A stretch of DNA of 64,000 nucleotides, taken from the NCBI GenBank assembly GCA_040753795.1, contig JBFMDX010000007.1:62001-126000 (forward strand). The letters are read 5' to 3'. Both the position numbers and the translations under genes were made by a program. Origin of the DNA: Thermodesulfobacteriota bacterium. GTDB taxonomy: Bacteria > Desulfobacterota > Desulfobacteria > Desulfobacterales > Desulfosudaceae. The first letter of the stretch is position 1, and every line of letters starts with the position of its first letter. Below the pieces are notes generated by a model, which saw nothing but the letters and a program-made list of their open reading frames with translations, was not told the origin of the DNA and searched no databases. This document shows positions 50,756-59,714 of this stretch, piece by piece.

Positions 50756-52695
50756 CCCGGGGCCGCGACCATCGTCAAGTATTTCCCTTTACCGCCATCG
50801 TCGGTCAGGACCACCTCAAGCGCGCCTTGATCATCAATGCCATTGTGCCCGGTGGTGTCGGGGTTCTGATCCGGGGAGAGAAGGGCACGGCCAAGAGCAC
50901 CTGCGCCCGGGCCCTGGCCTGTCTGCTGTCGGATATCTCATCCGGCCCGTTTCCGTTCGTCACCCTGCCGGTCAATGCTTCCGAAGACAACCTGGTCGGC
51001 GGGCTGGATTTTGAATACGCCCTGGCCGCGGGCCAAAAGCGATTCAACCCGGGAATCCTGGCCCGGGCCCACGGAGGCATCCTGTACGTGGATGAGGTCA
51101 ACCTTCTGGATGACCACCTGGCGGATCTGATCACCGATACCGTCGCCGCCGGAACCAACCGGGTAGAACGCGAGGGCGTCAGCCTCCTCCACGCCGCGCG
51201 ATTCTCCATGGTGGCCACCATGAATCCGGAAGAGGGGGAGTTGCGGCCACAGCTGCTGGACCGTTTCGGACTGTGCGTGAATGTTGCCGGCATCCGGGAT
51301 CTGTCCCTCAGGGTGGAACTGCTGCGGCGGCGGGAGGCCTTTGACCGCGACCCGGCCGCTTTTGAGGCCGTGTGGGAAGAGGAGCAACGCCGGGAAGCGC
51401 GGCGCCTCGCTGAGGCGATGCGGCTTTACGATTCCGTGACGGTCTCAAATCAACAAATCGATTTTGTTGTTGCCGCCTGTATCCGGGCCGGCGCGGCCGG
51501 GCACCGGGCGGAAATTGTCGCGGTCAAGGCGGCCCGGGCCCTGACCGCCTATGCCGGCCGGCCGGCTGTAACCGACAGGGACATAAAGGCCGCTCTCCTG
51601 ATGGCGCTGGTCCATCGGGCAAGGTCCTCAGACAATGGAACCGATCACCTGGTCACGGAACCGCGTCCGGAAAGTATTGGCCACGCCGATGCGCCGGGAC
51701 ATGCCGCCCGGCCCCGTCACCTGGCACCGGATAAGGGAGCGGACACCTCAGCCTCTCCCTGTCCGGCGGCAACCGGCGGCGAAGGGAGTGCGAAAGAGCA
51801 TTTTCCCCCGCCGGCCTCGAGCGGACAGGGCGTGATGTTCGGCATTGACGAATCCATAACCGTTTCCACCCGGGAGATCAGGCATACGGCGGCCCGGCAA
51901 AGGCAAAAGGCGGGCCGGCGTCACCGGTCCGTGGCGGATGACAAACGGGGCCGATACATCCGCTTTACCTCATGCCGGACCGGCCATGATATCGCCCTGG
52001 ACGCCACCATCCGCGCCGCCGCCGTCCACCAGAAAAACCGGCCGCGGGGACCCCTGGCCGTCACCATCGCTCCGGAGGACATCCGGGAAAAAATCCGGGA
52101 GCACAAAACCCGGACCCTGTTGATCTTCGTGGTGGACGCGTCCGGGTCCATGGGTACGCGCCTGATGAAAGAAACCAAGGGGGCCGTTCTGAGCCTGCTG
52201 CTGGAGGCCTATCAGAAACGGGACCGGGTCGCCATGATCGCTTTCAGGGACCGGAAGGGAGAAATCCTGCTCCCGCCCACGGACAGCGTTGACCTGGCCA
52301 GGAGGAAGCTTCGCGACCTGCCGGCCGGCGGCAAGACCCCCCTGGCGGCCGGGCTGATGCAGGGATACCGGCTGGCCAGGTCCGGAGACCGGCGAAAAGG
52401 CGGAACACTTCCTCTCCTGATCCTGGTCAGTGACGGCCGGGCCAATGTCGGGGCAAACCCGGGCGTTTCCTACTCCATGGAAAGGGCCGGCCGGATATAT
52501 GACGAAATTTTTTCCCTGGCCCGGATCATTAAAAACGACCTCCGCATCAAAACGATGGTCATCAACACCGAACATGAAACCAGGGGCGGATTCGGCATGG
52601 CGGAAAGGATCGCGGAAGAGCTGGGCGGAAGGTATGTTTCCCCCGCCCGGATCCGCGCCGACTCCATCACCCGGGCCGTCCGCGCGTTTATATAA
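50752..52695 (+). CDS. Chelatase subunit D-type: AAA+ domain plus VWA domain
   Basis: 647 residues. The AAA+ part repeats the I-subunit pattern (GEKGTAKSTCARAL; ILYVDEVNLLDDHLADLITD; MVATMNPEEGELRPQLLDRF) with an intact Walker A, whereas many BchD proteins have lost it. A low-complexity Pro/Ala/Gly linker (about 295-350) leads to a VWA domain with MIDAS motif VDASGSMG and later ILVSDGRANVG. The D subunit bridges the I ring and the catalytic subunit. Coupled to the I-type gene by four bases. The intact nucleotide site means it may itself hydrolyse ATP. Confidence 0.9.
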   Translation: MTRGRDHRQVFPFTAIVGQDHLKRALIINAIVPGGVGVLIRGEKGTAKSTCARALACLLSDISSGPFPFVTLPVNASEDNLVGGLDFEYALAAGQKRFNPGILARAHGGILYVDEVNLLDDHLADLITDTVAAGTNRVEREGVSLLHAARFSMVATMNPEEGELRPQLLDRFGLCVNVAGIRDLSLRVELLRRREAFDRDPAAFEAVWEEEQRREARRLAEAMRLYDSVTVSNQQIDFVVAACIRAGAAGHRAEIVAVKAARALTAYAGRPAVTDRDIKAALLMALVHRARSSDNGTDHLVTEPRPESIGHADAPGHAARPRHLAPDKGADTSASPCPAATGGEGSAKEHFPPPASSGQGVMFGIDESITVSTREIRHTAARQRQKAGRRHRSVADDKRGRYIRFTSCRTGHDIALDATIRAAAVHQKNRPRGPLAVTIAPEDIREKIREHKTRTLLIFVVDASGSMGTRLMKETKGAVLSLLLEAYQKRDRVAMIAFRDRKGEILLPPTDSVDLARRKLRDLPAGGKTPLAAGLMQGYRLARSGDRRKGGTLPLLILVSDGRANVGANPGVSYSMERAGRIYDEIFSLARIIKNDLRIKTMVINTEHETRGGFGMAERIAEELGGRYVSPARIRADSITRAVRAFI

Positions 52696-52712
52696 GCAAA
52701 TAGCAGGGGATA

Positions 52713-54083
52713 ATGCCGAAACGATACGATGTGATTATCGCCGGCGCCGGAAATGCCGGTCTTGCCTGCGCCAGGGCAGCGGCTGCCGGCGGGCTGAACG
52801 TCCTGCTGATCGACAAACGCCGACGCGGGAACCCCGGTCGTGACTGGTGCGATGTGGTGGAAAAAGATGTTTTTCAGCGCCTCGGCCTGGGCCTGCCGCC
52901 GCCGGCGTTATGGCGCCCGGTATCCCTGCCGGTCTTTTTCACGCCGGACATGAAGGATAGGATCGACCCGGGCAATCTCGAAAACCGACCCTGTCCCCAC
53001 CTGTACATTGACCGGAGCCGGATGAGCCAGTGGCTGTTTGATCTTGTCGAGCCGCATCCCCATGTGGAAGTCCGAACTGAAACCACGATCCTGGGGCCGG
53101 AATTGTCTGGAACGCGGGTTACCGGCGTCCGTATCGCCGGCGCCAATAACGGCGCGACGGATGTCATCAAAGGCGATGTCGTCGTCGATGCCAGCGGTCT
53201 GCATTCCGTAATCGATTCACGGGTTCCTTACGACTATCCCTTCCGGGCCGATCCGGTCAATCCCGGTGATGTTTTCATCGGGATAAAAGAGATCATCTCC
53301 GTCAATGATGCGGATACCCTGCGCCGCACCGGCAACCGGATCCTTATGGGATATGGCGGCGGCATGGCCTGGACGATGATTTACCGGGAGAATATGATCG
53401 ATGTAGGCGTTGCCGTTCCGCGGACGCAGAGAGCCGGCGGCATCAAAAAGCTTTTAAGCGGCCTCAAAGACAGGCTGGGGCTATCCTCTTTTGCGCCGGT
53501 TCGCCGTGGTGGCGGGCTGTTGCCCGCCAGGCGCTGCCGGACCCGGCTGGCGGGTGAGGGCTACCTGGTCGCGGGCGACGCGGCCTGTCAGATCAACCCG
53601 GCCAACGGCGGCGGCATTTCACCGGCCCTGCTGGCCGGTCATATGGCCGGAGAGGCTATCGTTCATGCCGGCCGGTCCGGCGGCAATGGTCCCGCCTCTT
53701 TATGGGATTATCCGCGGCGCTATATTACCGGCCAGGGCGCCGCTTTCGCCGGCCTGGATATGATGCGGATCTGCTTTCAGTCGCTCTCGGCCAGTGACAT
53801 CTCCTGGCTGTTCAGAAAAGGGGTTATTCAAATCCATGACCTGGCAGTGCCCTTTATTGCTGGCGAACGACCGCCATTTCAGGTAATCACTGGGCTGCAA
53901 AGTGCCGTCAGAGGCAGGTCCCGTCCCGGCCTGCTGTTAAAACTGGCCCGGGCGCTGCTGGACGCCCGGGCGATCGAAACGGCCTATCGTGACATACCGG
54001 CAACCTATCATCCGGCGACCGTTGCCCGCTGGGAGAATAAAATCAGGGGGATAGCCGAGAGAGCCGGGAGAAAACGGTCGTAG
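52713..54083 (+). CDS. Geranylgeranyl reductase family flavoprotein
   Basis: 456 residues. FAD-binding GAGNAGLACARAAAAGGLNV, NPGRDWCDVVEKDVF with the cysteine typical of the ChlP/BchP and archaeal geranylgeranyl reductases, and EGYLVAGDAACQINPANGGG in the second FAD motif. Members reduce isoprenoid double bonds of chlorophyll side chains, archaeal lipids or quinones. The C-terminal helical part (FAGLDMMRICFQSLSASDIS) is family-like. 17 bp after the chelatase D gene with AGGGGATA as ribosome site, so probably the last gene of the unit beginning at 44433 or 47031. Substrate unknown. Confidence 0.88.
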   Translation: MPKRYDVIIAGAGNAGLACARAAAAGGLNVLLIDKRRRGNPGRDWCDVVEKDVFQRLGLGLPPPALWRPVSLPVFFTPDMKDRIDPGNLENRPCPHLYIDRSRMSQWLFDLVEPHPHVEVRTETTILGPELSGTRVTGVRIAGANNGATDVIKGDVVVDASGLHSVIDSRVPYDYPFRADPVNPGDVFIGIKEIISVNDADTLRRTGNRILMGYGGGMAWTMIYRENMIDVGVAVPRTQRAGGIKKLLSGLKDRLGLSSFAPVRRGGGLLPARRCRTRLAGEGYLVAGDAACQINPANGGGISPALLAGHMAGEAIVHAGRSGGNGPASLWDYPRRYITGQGAAFAGLDMMRICFQSLSASDISWLFRKGVIQIHDLAVPFIAGERPPFQVITGLQSAVRGRSRPGLLLKLARALLDARAIETAYRDIPATYHPATVARWENKIRGIAERAGRKRS

Positions 54084-54092
54084 CCCGACCTT

Positions 54093-54737
54093 CTACCTTT
54101 TTTTCGCCATGATCTGAAATATGGCCGCCCGGCTGCCGTTCATGGTCAGCACTTCTCTGTTTTCTTCCATGATGATATCAAACGGCGGCAGCAGTTCGTA
54201 AATCCAGGCCATGTCGTGATGCCGGAGAACGGCGCCTTCGGAAAGCCGGAAAACGCCGTATCTTCCGAATTCAGCTTCAAAACGGCGGTACCGCTCCGTG
54301 TTCCTGGCGTCCTTCTGGAAGGGATAATCGCTGAGATAAAGAATACCTCCCGGCCGCAAAACCCTGACCAGTTCGCGCACCAGTTCTCTCTGGCCATGAT
54401 CCGTGGGAATGCAGTTGAGGACCGCCAGGAGAATGCAGGCATCAAAGGAAGCGTCCGGAAAAGGCAGCGGCCCGCCCTGGATGTGCCGCAGGTCCAGTCC
54501 GGGATGGAGGCGAAGCCCCTGGCGGATCATCTCCGACGAAATATCGACCCCGACCACGTCCCGAAAACCGTTTTCCCGCAGCAGAGCGCAGGTCCGGCCG
54601 TAGCCGCATCCGTAATCCAGGATTTTCCCTGCCGGCGGAACATGTTCACGCAACCGCTCTGTCCGCAGGGGATGGGTGAAGGTTTTCTTTGCCGCCACGC
54701 CGTCCCAGTACTCCCGCTGGCAATCGAGCCGATCCAT
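54093..54737 (-). CDS. SAM-dependent methyltransferase, class I
   Basis: 214 residues. SAM motif [21 protein letters not shown], motif [13 protein letters not shown], then [20 protein letters not shown] and [16 protein letters not shown]. The family (Methyltransf_11/25) covers small molecules, quinones and tetrapyrroles. It follows the CrtI-like lipoprotein gene by 25 bp on the same strand and is convergent with the geranylgeranyl-reductase gene by nine bases. The sequence does not show the substrate. Confidence 0.92.
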   Translation of the reverse strand: MDRLDCQREYWDGVAAKKTFTHPLRTERLREHVPPAGKILDYGCGYGRTCALLRENGFRDVVGVDISSEMIRQGLRLHPGLDLRHIQGGPLPFPDASFDACILLAVLNCIPTDHGQRELVRELVRVLRPGGILYLSDYPFQKDARNTERYRRFEAEFGRYGVFRLSEGAVLRHHDMAWIYELLPPFDIIMEENREVLTMNGSRAAIFQIMAKKR

Positions 54738-54762
54738 GACGATGTTCCCGTCGTTCTCCGGT

Positions 54763-56376
54763 CTACATTTTTTTCAAGACCTTGTCCGCCGCCAGGATGC
54801 CGGACATGATCACCGCCGACTGCCCGCCGCAGGGAAAGGTCCAGGCCCCGGCCAGGTAAAGATTTTCTATGGGTGTTTCCTGGGGCAGCCGATTGAGCAT
54901 GCTCTGCTGCGGGGTATTGGCCCAGCCCAGGATGGAGCCTTTGGGGTTTAAGGTGTAATGGTTCATGGTACGCGGCGATCCGACTTCCATGACTTCGATC
55001 CGGGAGTTCAGGCCCGGCAGGTAAGTTTCGGCCTGGGCGATCAGTTTTTCGCCTATGAAATTTTTGAAAGCCGTGTATTTGCTGTGCCCTTCGTCTTCAT
55101 GCCAGCCTTTAAGCCAGTCATAGGGAAGGACCGTCGTCAGGGTAATGACGTTTTTACCCGCCGGCGCCGCCCCGGGGTCCACCATGGAGTAGTTGGTGAT
55201 GGCGTATGGCACTTTTTCGATCTTTCCTTCCCGCATTCCTTGAGTGTTGGTCACCGGGTCTTCGGAAATGTTGATCATCAGTTCATGGACCCTGGCCGGA
55301 AACTCAGGCGTATAGTCGGCTTCCACTCCCAGATAGACCACAAAGGCGGAAGCGGCGATCTCCATGGCTTCCACTTTTTTCGCGTAATCCTCCGGCAGAT
55401 GATCACGACCGGCCAGCTTGAGCAGGGTGTCGGGCGCGTTGGCGTTGGATATCACGCAACGGCTCCGCCAGACCTGGTTGTTTTTGGTCCGGACACCGAC
55501 CGCCCGCCCGTCTTCGATCAGTATTTTTTTCACCAGGGTGTTGAGCCGGATTTCCCCGCCGTGCTCCCGGATCACCGCCGCCAGGGCGTCGGAAACGGAC
55601 TGGGAGCCGCCCTCAAAATAGTAATAGCCGTGGCGGTGGTAGCTGTTCCACATGGCCGCGAACACCAGGGCCGAAATCCGGTCCGGACCGTCACCCAGAA
55701 AATAGGAGAGCTGCGTGAAGACAGACCGCAGCCGCTGGTCCGAAATAAACTCATCCAGCAGTTGGGTCAGGGTGACATCCCAGTATTTGCGCATGGTGCG
55801 AATCGCCCGGGGATGCTTCAGGCCTTCCCACATGGCGCCCCAGGTATTGCCTTTCATGTATTGCAAGCCGGCGGAGGAGGTCAGTTCGATCCGGTCCAGG
55901 GTTTCAAACAGCCGGTCAATACCGGCGGCCTCAAGAGGAAACTTTTCCTTCAGCAGTTTCCGGTACTGTTCAATGTCCGCGGGAACATCCAGGGCAAATC
56001 CGGGAAAGGCGGCCCGGTACATGGGGTCCAGCCGGACCGGCTTGAGGCGCCGGTAAATGTCCAGTTCCTGGAACCATCCATGGGTAAGGCCGCCGGGATC
56101 AAGGCCGTCCATGGCGTGGAGGGATACGTCAAAAGTATAATCCCCGCGGGAAAAACCGGTCATGTACCCGCCCACTTTATCATGCTGCTCAAAAACCAGC
56201 ACTTTTTTCCCCGCCAGGGCCAGCCTGGCCGCGGCCCCGAGACCGCCGCCGCCGGCGCCGATCACGATCACATCGTAATCCGCCGCCTGGTCCGACGCCG
56301 TTTTCACCTCAGCCGGCGAACAGGCGAACAGCAGGCACAGTCCGGCCAGCAGAACCCACTGGATCATTTTTTTCAA
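54763..56376 (-). CDS. Lipoprotein CrtI-like FAD-dependent oxidoreductase
   Basis: 537 residues from TTG at 56376, seven bases after AGGAGG; an ATG at 56367 is nine bases too far and a longer frame starts before the ribosome site. N-terminus [20 protein letters not shown] is a lipoprotein signal with lipobox LFAC, so Cys would be lipidated and the protein exported. It then shows a FAD motif [40 protein letters not shown] and a C-terminal [20 protein letters not shown], a phytoene desaturase / retinol saturase pattern. An exported flavin enzyme of this family is unusual, since the cofactor must be inserted before Sec or after export. Operon with the methyltransferase downstream. Confidence 0.88.
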   Translation of the reverse strand: MKKMIQWVLLAGLCLLFACSPAEVKTASDQAADYDVIVIGAGGGGLGAAARLALAGKKVLVFEQHDKVGGYMTGFSRGDYTFDVSLHAMDGLDPGGLTHGWFQELDIYRRLKPVRLDPMYRAAFPGFALDVPADIEQYRKLLKEKFPLEAAGIDRLFETLDRIELTSSAGLQYMKGNTWGAMWEGLKHPRAIRTMRKYWDVTLTQLLDEFISDQRLRSVFTQLSYFLGDGPDRISALVFAAMWNSYHRHGYYYFEGGSQSVSDALAAVIREHGGEIRLNTLVKKILIEDGRAVGVRTKNNQVWRSRCVISNANAPDTLLKLAGRDHLPEDYAKKVEAMEIAASAFVVYLGVEADYTPEFPARVHELMINISEDPVTNTQGMREGKIEKVPYAITNYSMVDPGAAPAGKNVITLTTVLPYDWLKGWHEDEGHSKYTAFKNFIGEKLIAQAETYLPGLNSRIEVMEVGSPRTMNHYTLNPKGSILGWANTPQQSMLNRLPQETPIENLYLAGAWTFPCGGQSAVIMSGILAADKVLKKM

Positions 56377-56654
56377 AATTTCTCCTCCTGTAAATGATGG
56401 GGATCCCGTTTTCGCCATTGAATATCATTCTTGCCAGGGAAACGTCAATCAGGGGAATGTTTTCCGGAAACCGTCTGTCCTGCTGCTGACATTGAGCCGT
56501 CTCCCCCCGGCCATTCTTTCATCGATCGGCAGAACAACCGGCTTGAGACGTCATGATCGACCGGCGAAACGCGGGAGCGGTTTACAAATTCCGGGAGTTG
56601 CTATATCGTTACGGCTGCGGTTCAGATCATATTGTTTTCAAATACGGAGGCAAC

Positions 56655-57830
56655 ATGAAACAGGCGGCCCTGGCGATCAAAGACAAGCTGGTTGAATTAC
56701 GGCAGTGGGACAAAACCTATAAAGCCCTGCGGAAGCACCTGGACACCCTGCCGGTGGGAATGCCGGCCACTTTTTCCGGGGTGGAGCGACGGCTGCTCAA
56801 GGCCATGTTCAGCATTGACGACGCCCGGCTGGCGGTTTACATGGACTGGCATTTTGAAACCGCGGACGCGATTTTCGCCAGGGCCGGCGCGCCCCTGGGC
56901 CTGTCCCGGGAAGAAATAAGCGACCGGCTCTCGGCCATGGAAAAAAAAGGAATCATTTTTGCCCGGCAGACGGACGGTGTGTGGGAGTACGCCCTGCATC
57001 CGCTGATCATCGGCATGTACGAAATGCAGTTAAACCGCATGAACCCGGGCTTCTACCTGGATCTGCGGGAATACGTGACCAAGATCTGGGGTATCGAATA
57101 CCTGACATCGGCCATTCCCCAGATGCGGGTCGTCCCGGTGGAAAAAAGCATCACGCCGGAGCACCCCATCGCCACCTATGATGAAATCAGAAAGATCATC
57201 CAAAACACGGAAAAGGGGATTTCCATCGCCGAGTGCATCTGCCGCAAGGCCAAGGAGATGGTGGGCGAACCGTGCAAAAAAACGGATCGCAAGGAAATAT
57301 GCCTGGGGTTTCGCGATTTCGGGGACATGTACACCCGAAACGGCTGGGGACGCCCGATTACCAAAGAAGAGGCCCTGGCCCATCTGGACCAGGCGGAAAA
57401 AGAAGGGCTGGTGATTCAGCCGTCCAACGAGAAGGAGCCCCAGTTCATCTGCCTGTGCTGCGGCTGCTGCTGCGGCATCCTGGAAATGATGCGCACCATG
57501 CCCCGGCCGGCGGATTTTACGGCCTCCAACTATTACGTCGCGCTGGACCTCGAATCCTGCAACGGCTGCGGCAAGTGCGTCCGGCGCTGCCAGATGGGCG
57601 CCTTTGAAATTAAGGACAAAAAAGCCGTCCTGAATCTGGACAAATGCATCGGCTGCGGCCTGTGCGTGACCACCTGCAAGACCCAATCGCTGAAGCTGGT
57701 CAAAAAGGATATGGAAACCGTGCCGCCGGAATCAACCGAGGCGATGTTTGAAACCATCATGGCCGGGAAAAAGGGCGGCGTCGGCCGCCTGGTGGCCGCG
57801 GCTAAAGGGGCCATGGGGATGAAGCCTTAA
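56655..57830 (+). CDS. Iron-sulfur protein with 2[4Fe-4S] ferredoxin domain and Cys-rich segments
   Basis: 391 residues from ATG at 56655 (GGAGG just upstream). The N-terminal 200 residues are helical without cysteines (winged-helix-like RLLKAMFSIDDARLAVYMDW). Then come AECICRKAKEMVGEPCKK and an unusual cysteine cluster starting at Cys266, CLCCGCCCGILEMMR. Two classical [4Fe-4S] motifs follow: CNGCGKCVRRCQMGAF (from Cys302) and CIGCGLCVTTCKTQ. It is a redox protein of a family seen in other Desulfobacterota; partner unknown. Relatives with the N-terminal domain have been annotated as 4Fe-4S binding proteins. It does not share an operon with its convergent neighbour. Confidence 0.87.
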   Translation: MKQAALAIKDKLVELRQWDKTYKALRKHLDTLPVGMPATFSGVERRLLKAMFSIDDARLAVYMDWHFETADAIFARAGAPLGLSREEISDRLSAMEKKGIIFARQTDGVWEYALHPLIIGMYEMQLNRMNPGFYLDLREYVTKIWGIEYLTSAIPQMRVVPVEKSITPEHPIATYDEIRKIIQNTEKGISIAECICRKAKEMVGEPCKKTDRKEICLGFRDFGDMYTRNGWGRPITKEEALAHLDQAEKEGLVIQPSNEKEPQFICLCCGCCCGILEMMRTMPRPADFTASNYYVALDLESCNGCGKCVRRCQMGAFEIKDKKAVLNLDKCIGCGLCVTTCKTQSLKLVKKDMETVPPESTEAMFETIMAGKKGGVGRLVAAAKGAMGMKP

Positions 57831-59095
57831 GGACGCTCCGGTTCCCTGACAAAGCACAGCAGCACGCCGCCGGCGATAAACAGAAGTAAAATGGACAGCA
57901 CCCCGTGGCGGGACGACCCGGTGGCCAGGGTGGTCAGGCCCATCAGGGCCGGTCCGATGATGGCCGCGAATTTTCCGAAGATGTTGTAAAACCCGAAGAA
58001 CTCCGCCGCCTGCTCCTTGGGAATCATGCGACCGAAAAAGGAGCGGCTCAGGGACTGGATGCCGCCCTGGGCCAGGGCGATGAGAAATCCCATGGCAAAA
58101 AAGACCGCCACCTTGAGACCGGGGTCTTCAATTACCGGCAGCATGTAACCGACAAACGTCAGCAGGCAGTAAACGCCGATCCCCGCCAGGATCATGCGCT
58201 TGGCGGAAATCCGGGCGGCCAGCAGGCCGAAGGCAATGGCGCAGGGCCAGCCCAGGACCTGGATGAACAGCACCACGCCGATCAGGACGGTCTGGTTCAG
58301 CTTCTGGTCCAGCCCGTAGGCCAGGGACATGCTGATGATGGTGTCCACGCCGTCGATATAAAAAAAATAGGCCAGCAGAAACAGGGCGATGTTTTTATAG
58401 AGCCCGATTTTTCTGATGGTGGTGATCAGGGCGGCCAGGGAATCGGCCAGGGGCCGGGACGACGCCGGCGTAAAATGGGCCTGCCGGACGTTCCTGAAGA
58501 TCGGTATGGAGAACAGCCCCCACCAGGCGGCGGTCAGCAGAAAAGCCGCTGAAAATCCCGGAGCCGGGAACTGATCGGCGGCGGCAAGGCTTTTGAATAA
58601 AAAGAGAAGGGCGATGGCGGCCAGAAAAGGCGCGACGCTGCCGATGTACCCCCAGCCGTACCCGTAAGCGGAAATCCGGTCCATGCGCTCATCCGTGGTC
58701 ACGTCCACCAGAAAGGCGTCATAGAAAATATTGGCCCCGGAAAACCCGATCCGGGCCAGGCCATACAGGGCCAGGCAGAGCAGCCACTGGCCGGGCCGGA
58801 CCAGGGACAGCATCAGGGTGGCGGTCACCCCGATGGCCACGGCCCAGGACAGAAACCGCCGCTTGTTGCCTTCAAAGTCGGCCAGGGCCCCCAGAAACGG
58901 CGCCAACAGCGCCAACAGCAACGAAGAGGCGGCCACGGTGAACCCCCAGTACGCCGTGGCCGTGTCCGGCGTCACCTCCCGGGCCGCGTGGGTTTTGAAA
59001 AAAATCGGCATCAGGGTGGTGGTGACGATGAGGACAAAGGCGGAATTGGCCACATCGTAAAGGATCCAGCTTTTTTCCGTGCGGGTCAGGGCCAA
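57827..59095 (-). CDS. MFS transporter, UMF1/Atg22-like
   Basis: 422 residues and about 12 membrane segments. The start MALTRTEKSWILYDVANSAFVLIVTTTLMP has the YDVANSAF signature of the UMF1/Atg22 family. GALADFEGNKRRFL follows as the MFS loop 2-3 motif. Family members in bacteria have been linked to nutrient or effector export, but the substrate is unknown. The 3' end overlaps the iron-sulfur gene by four bases. Its start is only five bases from the phosphopantetheinyl transferase stop, so the two belong to one minus-strand unit. Confidence 0.9.
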   Translation of the reverse strand: MALTRTEKSWILYDVANSAFVLIVTTTLMPIFFKTHAAREVTPDTATAYWGFTVAASSLLLALLAPFLGALADFEGNKRRFLSWAVAIGVTATLMLSLVRPGQWLLCLALYGLARIGFSGANIFYDAFLVDVTTDERMDRISAYGYGWGYIGSVAPFLAAIALLFLFKSLAAADQFPAPGFSAAFLLTAAWWGLFSIPIFRNVRQAHFTPASSRPLADSLAALITTIRKIGLYKNIALFLLAYFFYIDGVDTIISMSLAYGLDQKLNQTVLIGVVLFIQVLGWPCAIAFGLLAARISAKRMILAGIGVYCLLTFVGYMLPVIEDPGLKVAVFFAMGFLIALAQGGIQSLSRSFFGRMIPKEQAAEFFGFYNIFGKFAAIIGPALMGLTTLATGSSRHGVLSILLLFIAGGVLLCFVREPERP

Positions 59096-59099
59096 CGTT

Positions 59100-59714
59100 T
59101 CAGTCTTTCATTTTATCGAGCGGGATGTCTTTCCCATTCTCGTCCAGCAGGGCCCATACAACGCGATCCTCCTCTTTTTTCGCCACGGCCGCCAGGTGGC
59201 CACTGAAAAAGCACTGCTCCACGGACCAGAGGTAGCAGTCAAAGGAAACGGCCAGTTCCATATGGTTCATCACCGCTTCCACCCGGCACCGGGAAAGGCC
59301 GGCCAGCCCCCGGCCGGTGGCCTTGAGGACGGCCTCCTTGGCGGTCCAGCAGCGGAACAGGATATCCGCCGAATCGGCGTCAAACAGGCGCGCTTCCTCC
59401 GGGCTGACGATTTTCTTCATCAGGGCCGGTGAGTATGGGGCAATCTTCTCGATATCAATGCCGGTTTTTTCCGTGGAAACAATGCCGCCGGCAAACTCGG
59501 GCTTGTGGGTTACCGACCACCACAGGCCGTCGGCCGGAAGAGGCGCGCCCCGGCGATCCTTTTCCAGGAGAGCCGGCAGGGTCAACCCGGCTTTGTCCGC
59601 GGAAACGGTCAGGGGTTCCCGTGCGAAACGGCTCAAGGCGCGCTGTCGTTCGGCCCGGCGCAGGCCGGACACCGCCGCCGGCACGGTCATAATGACGGGA
59701 TAAAGATATTTCAT
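59100..59714 (-). CDS. 4'-phosphopantetheinyl transferase (Sfp/AcpT type)
   Basis: 204 residues. Signature motifs are VSTEKTGIDIEKI (magnesium-binding Asp and Glu) and FRCWTAKEAVLKATGRGL. WSVTHKPEFAGG carries the substrate-binding His-Lys. The enzyme moves 4'-phosphopantetheine from CoA to an acyl-carrier domain. Its short length between AcpS and full Sfp is usual for bacterial members. It overlaps the acyl-CoA synthetase gene by four bases (ATGA), implying translational coupling. No polyketide or non-ribosomal synthetase gene is in the window. Confidence 0.9.
   Translation of the reverse strand: MKYLYPVIMTVPAAVSGLRRAERQRALSRFAREPLTVSADKAGLTLPALLEKDRRGAPLPADGLWWSVTHKPEFAGGIVSTEKTGIDIEKIAPYSPALMKKIVSPEEARLFDADSADILFRCWTAKEAVLKATGRGLAGLSRCRVEAVMNHMELAVSFDCYLWSVEQCFFSGHLAAVAKKEEDRVVWALLDENGKDIPLDKMKD

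Noticed and set aside
47031-54083. Bacteriochlorophyll biosynthesis cluster
   Set aside because: Only the I/D chelatase and a geranylgeranyl-reductase family member resemble it; BchH, BchM and the reductase genes are missing, and all three families occur widely in non-phototrophs.
54958-56397. 479-codon open frame on the plus strand
   Set aside because: Antisense to the lipoprotein CrtI-like gene; shadow composition.
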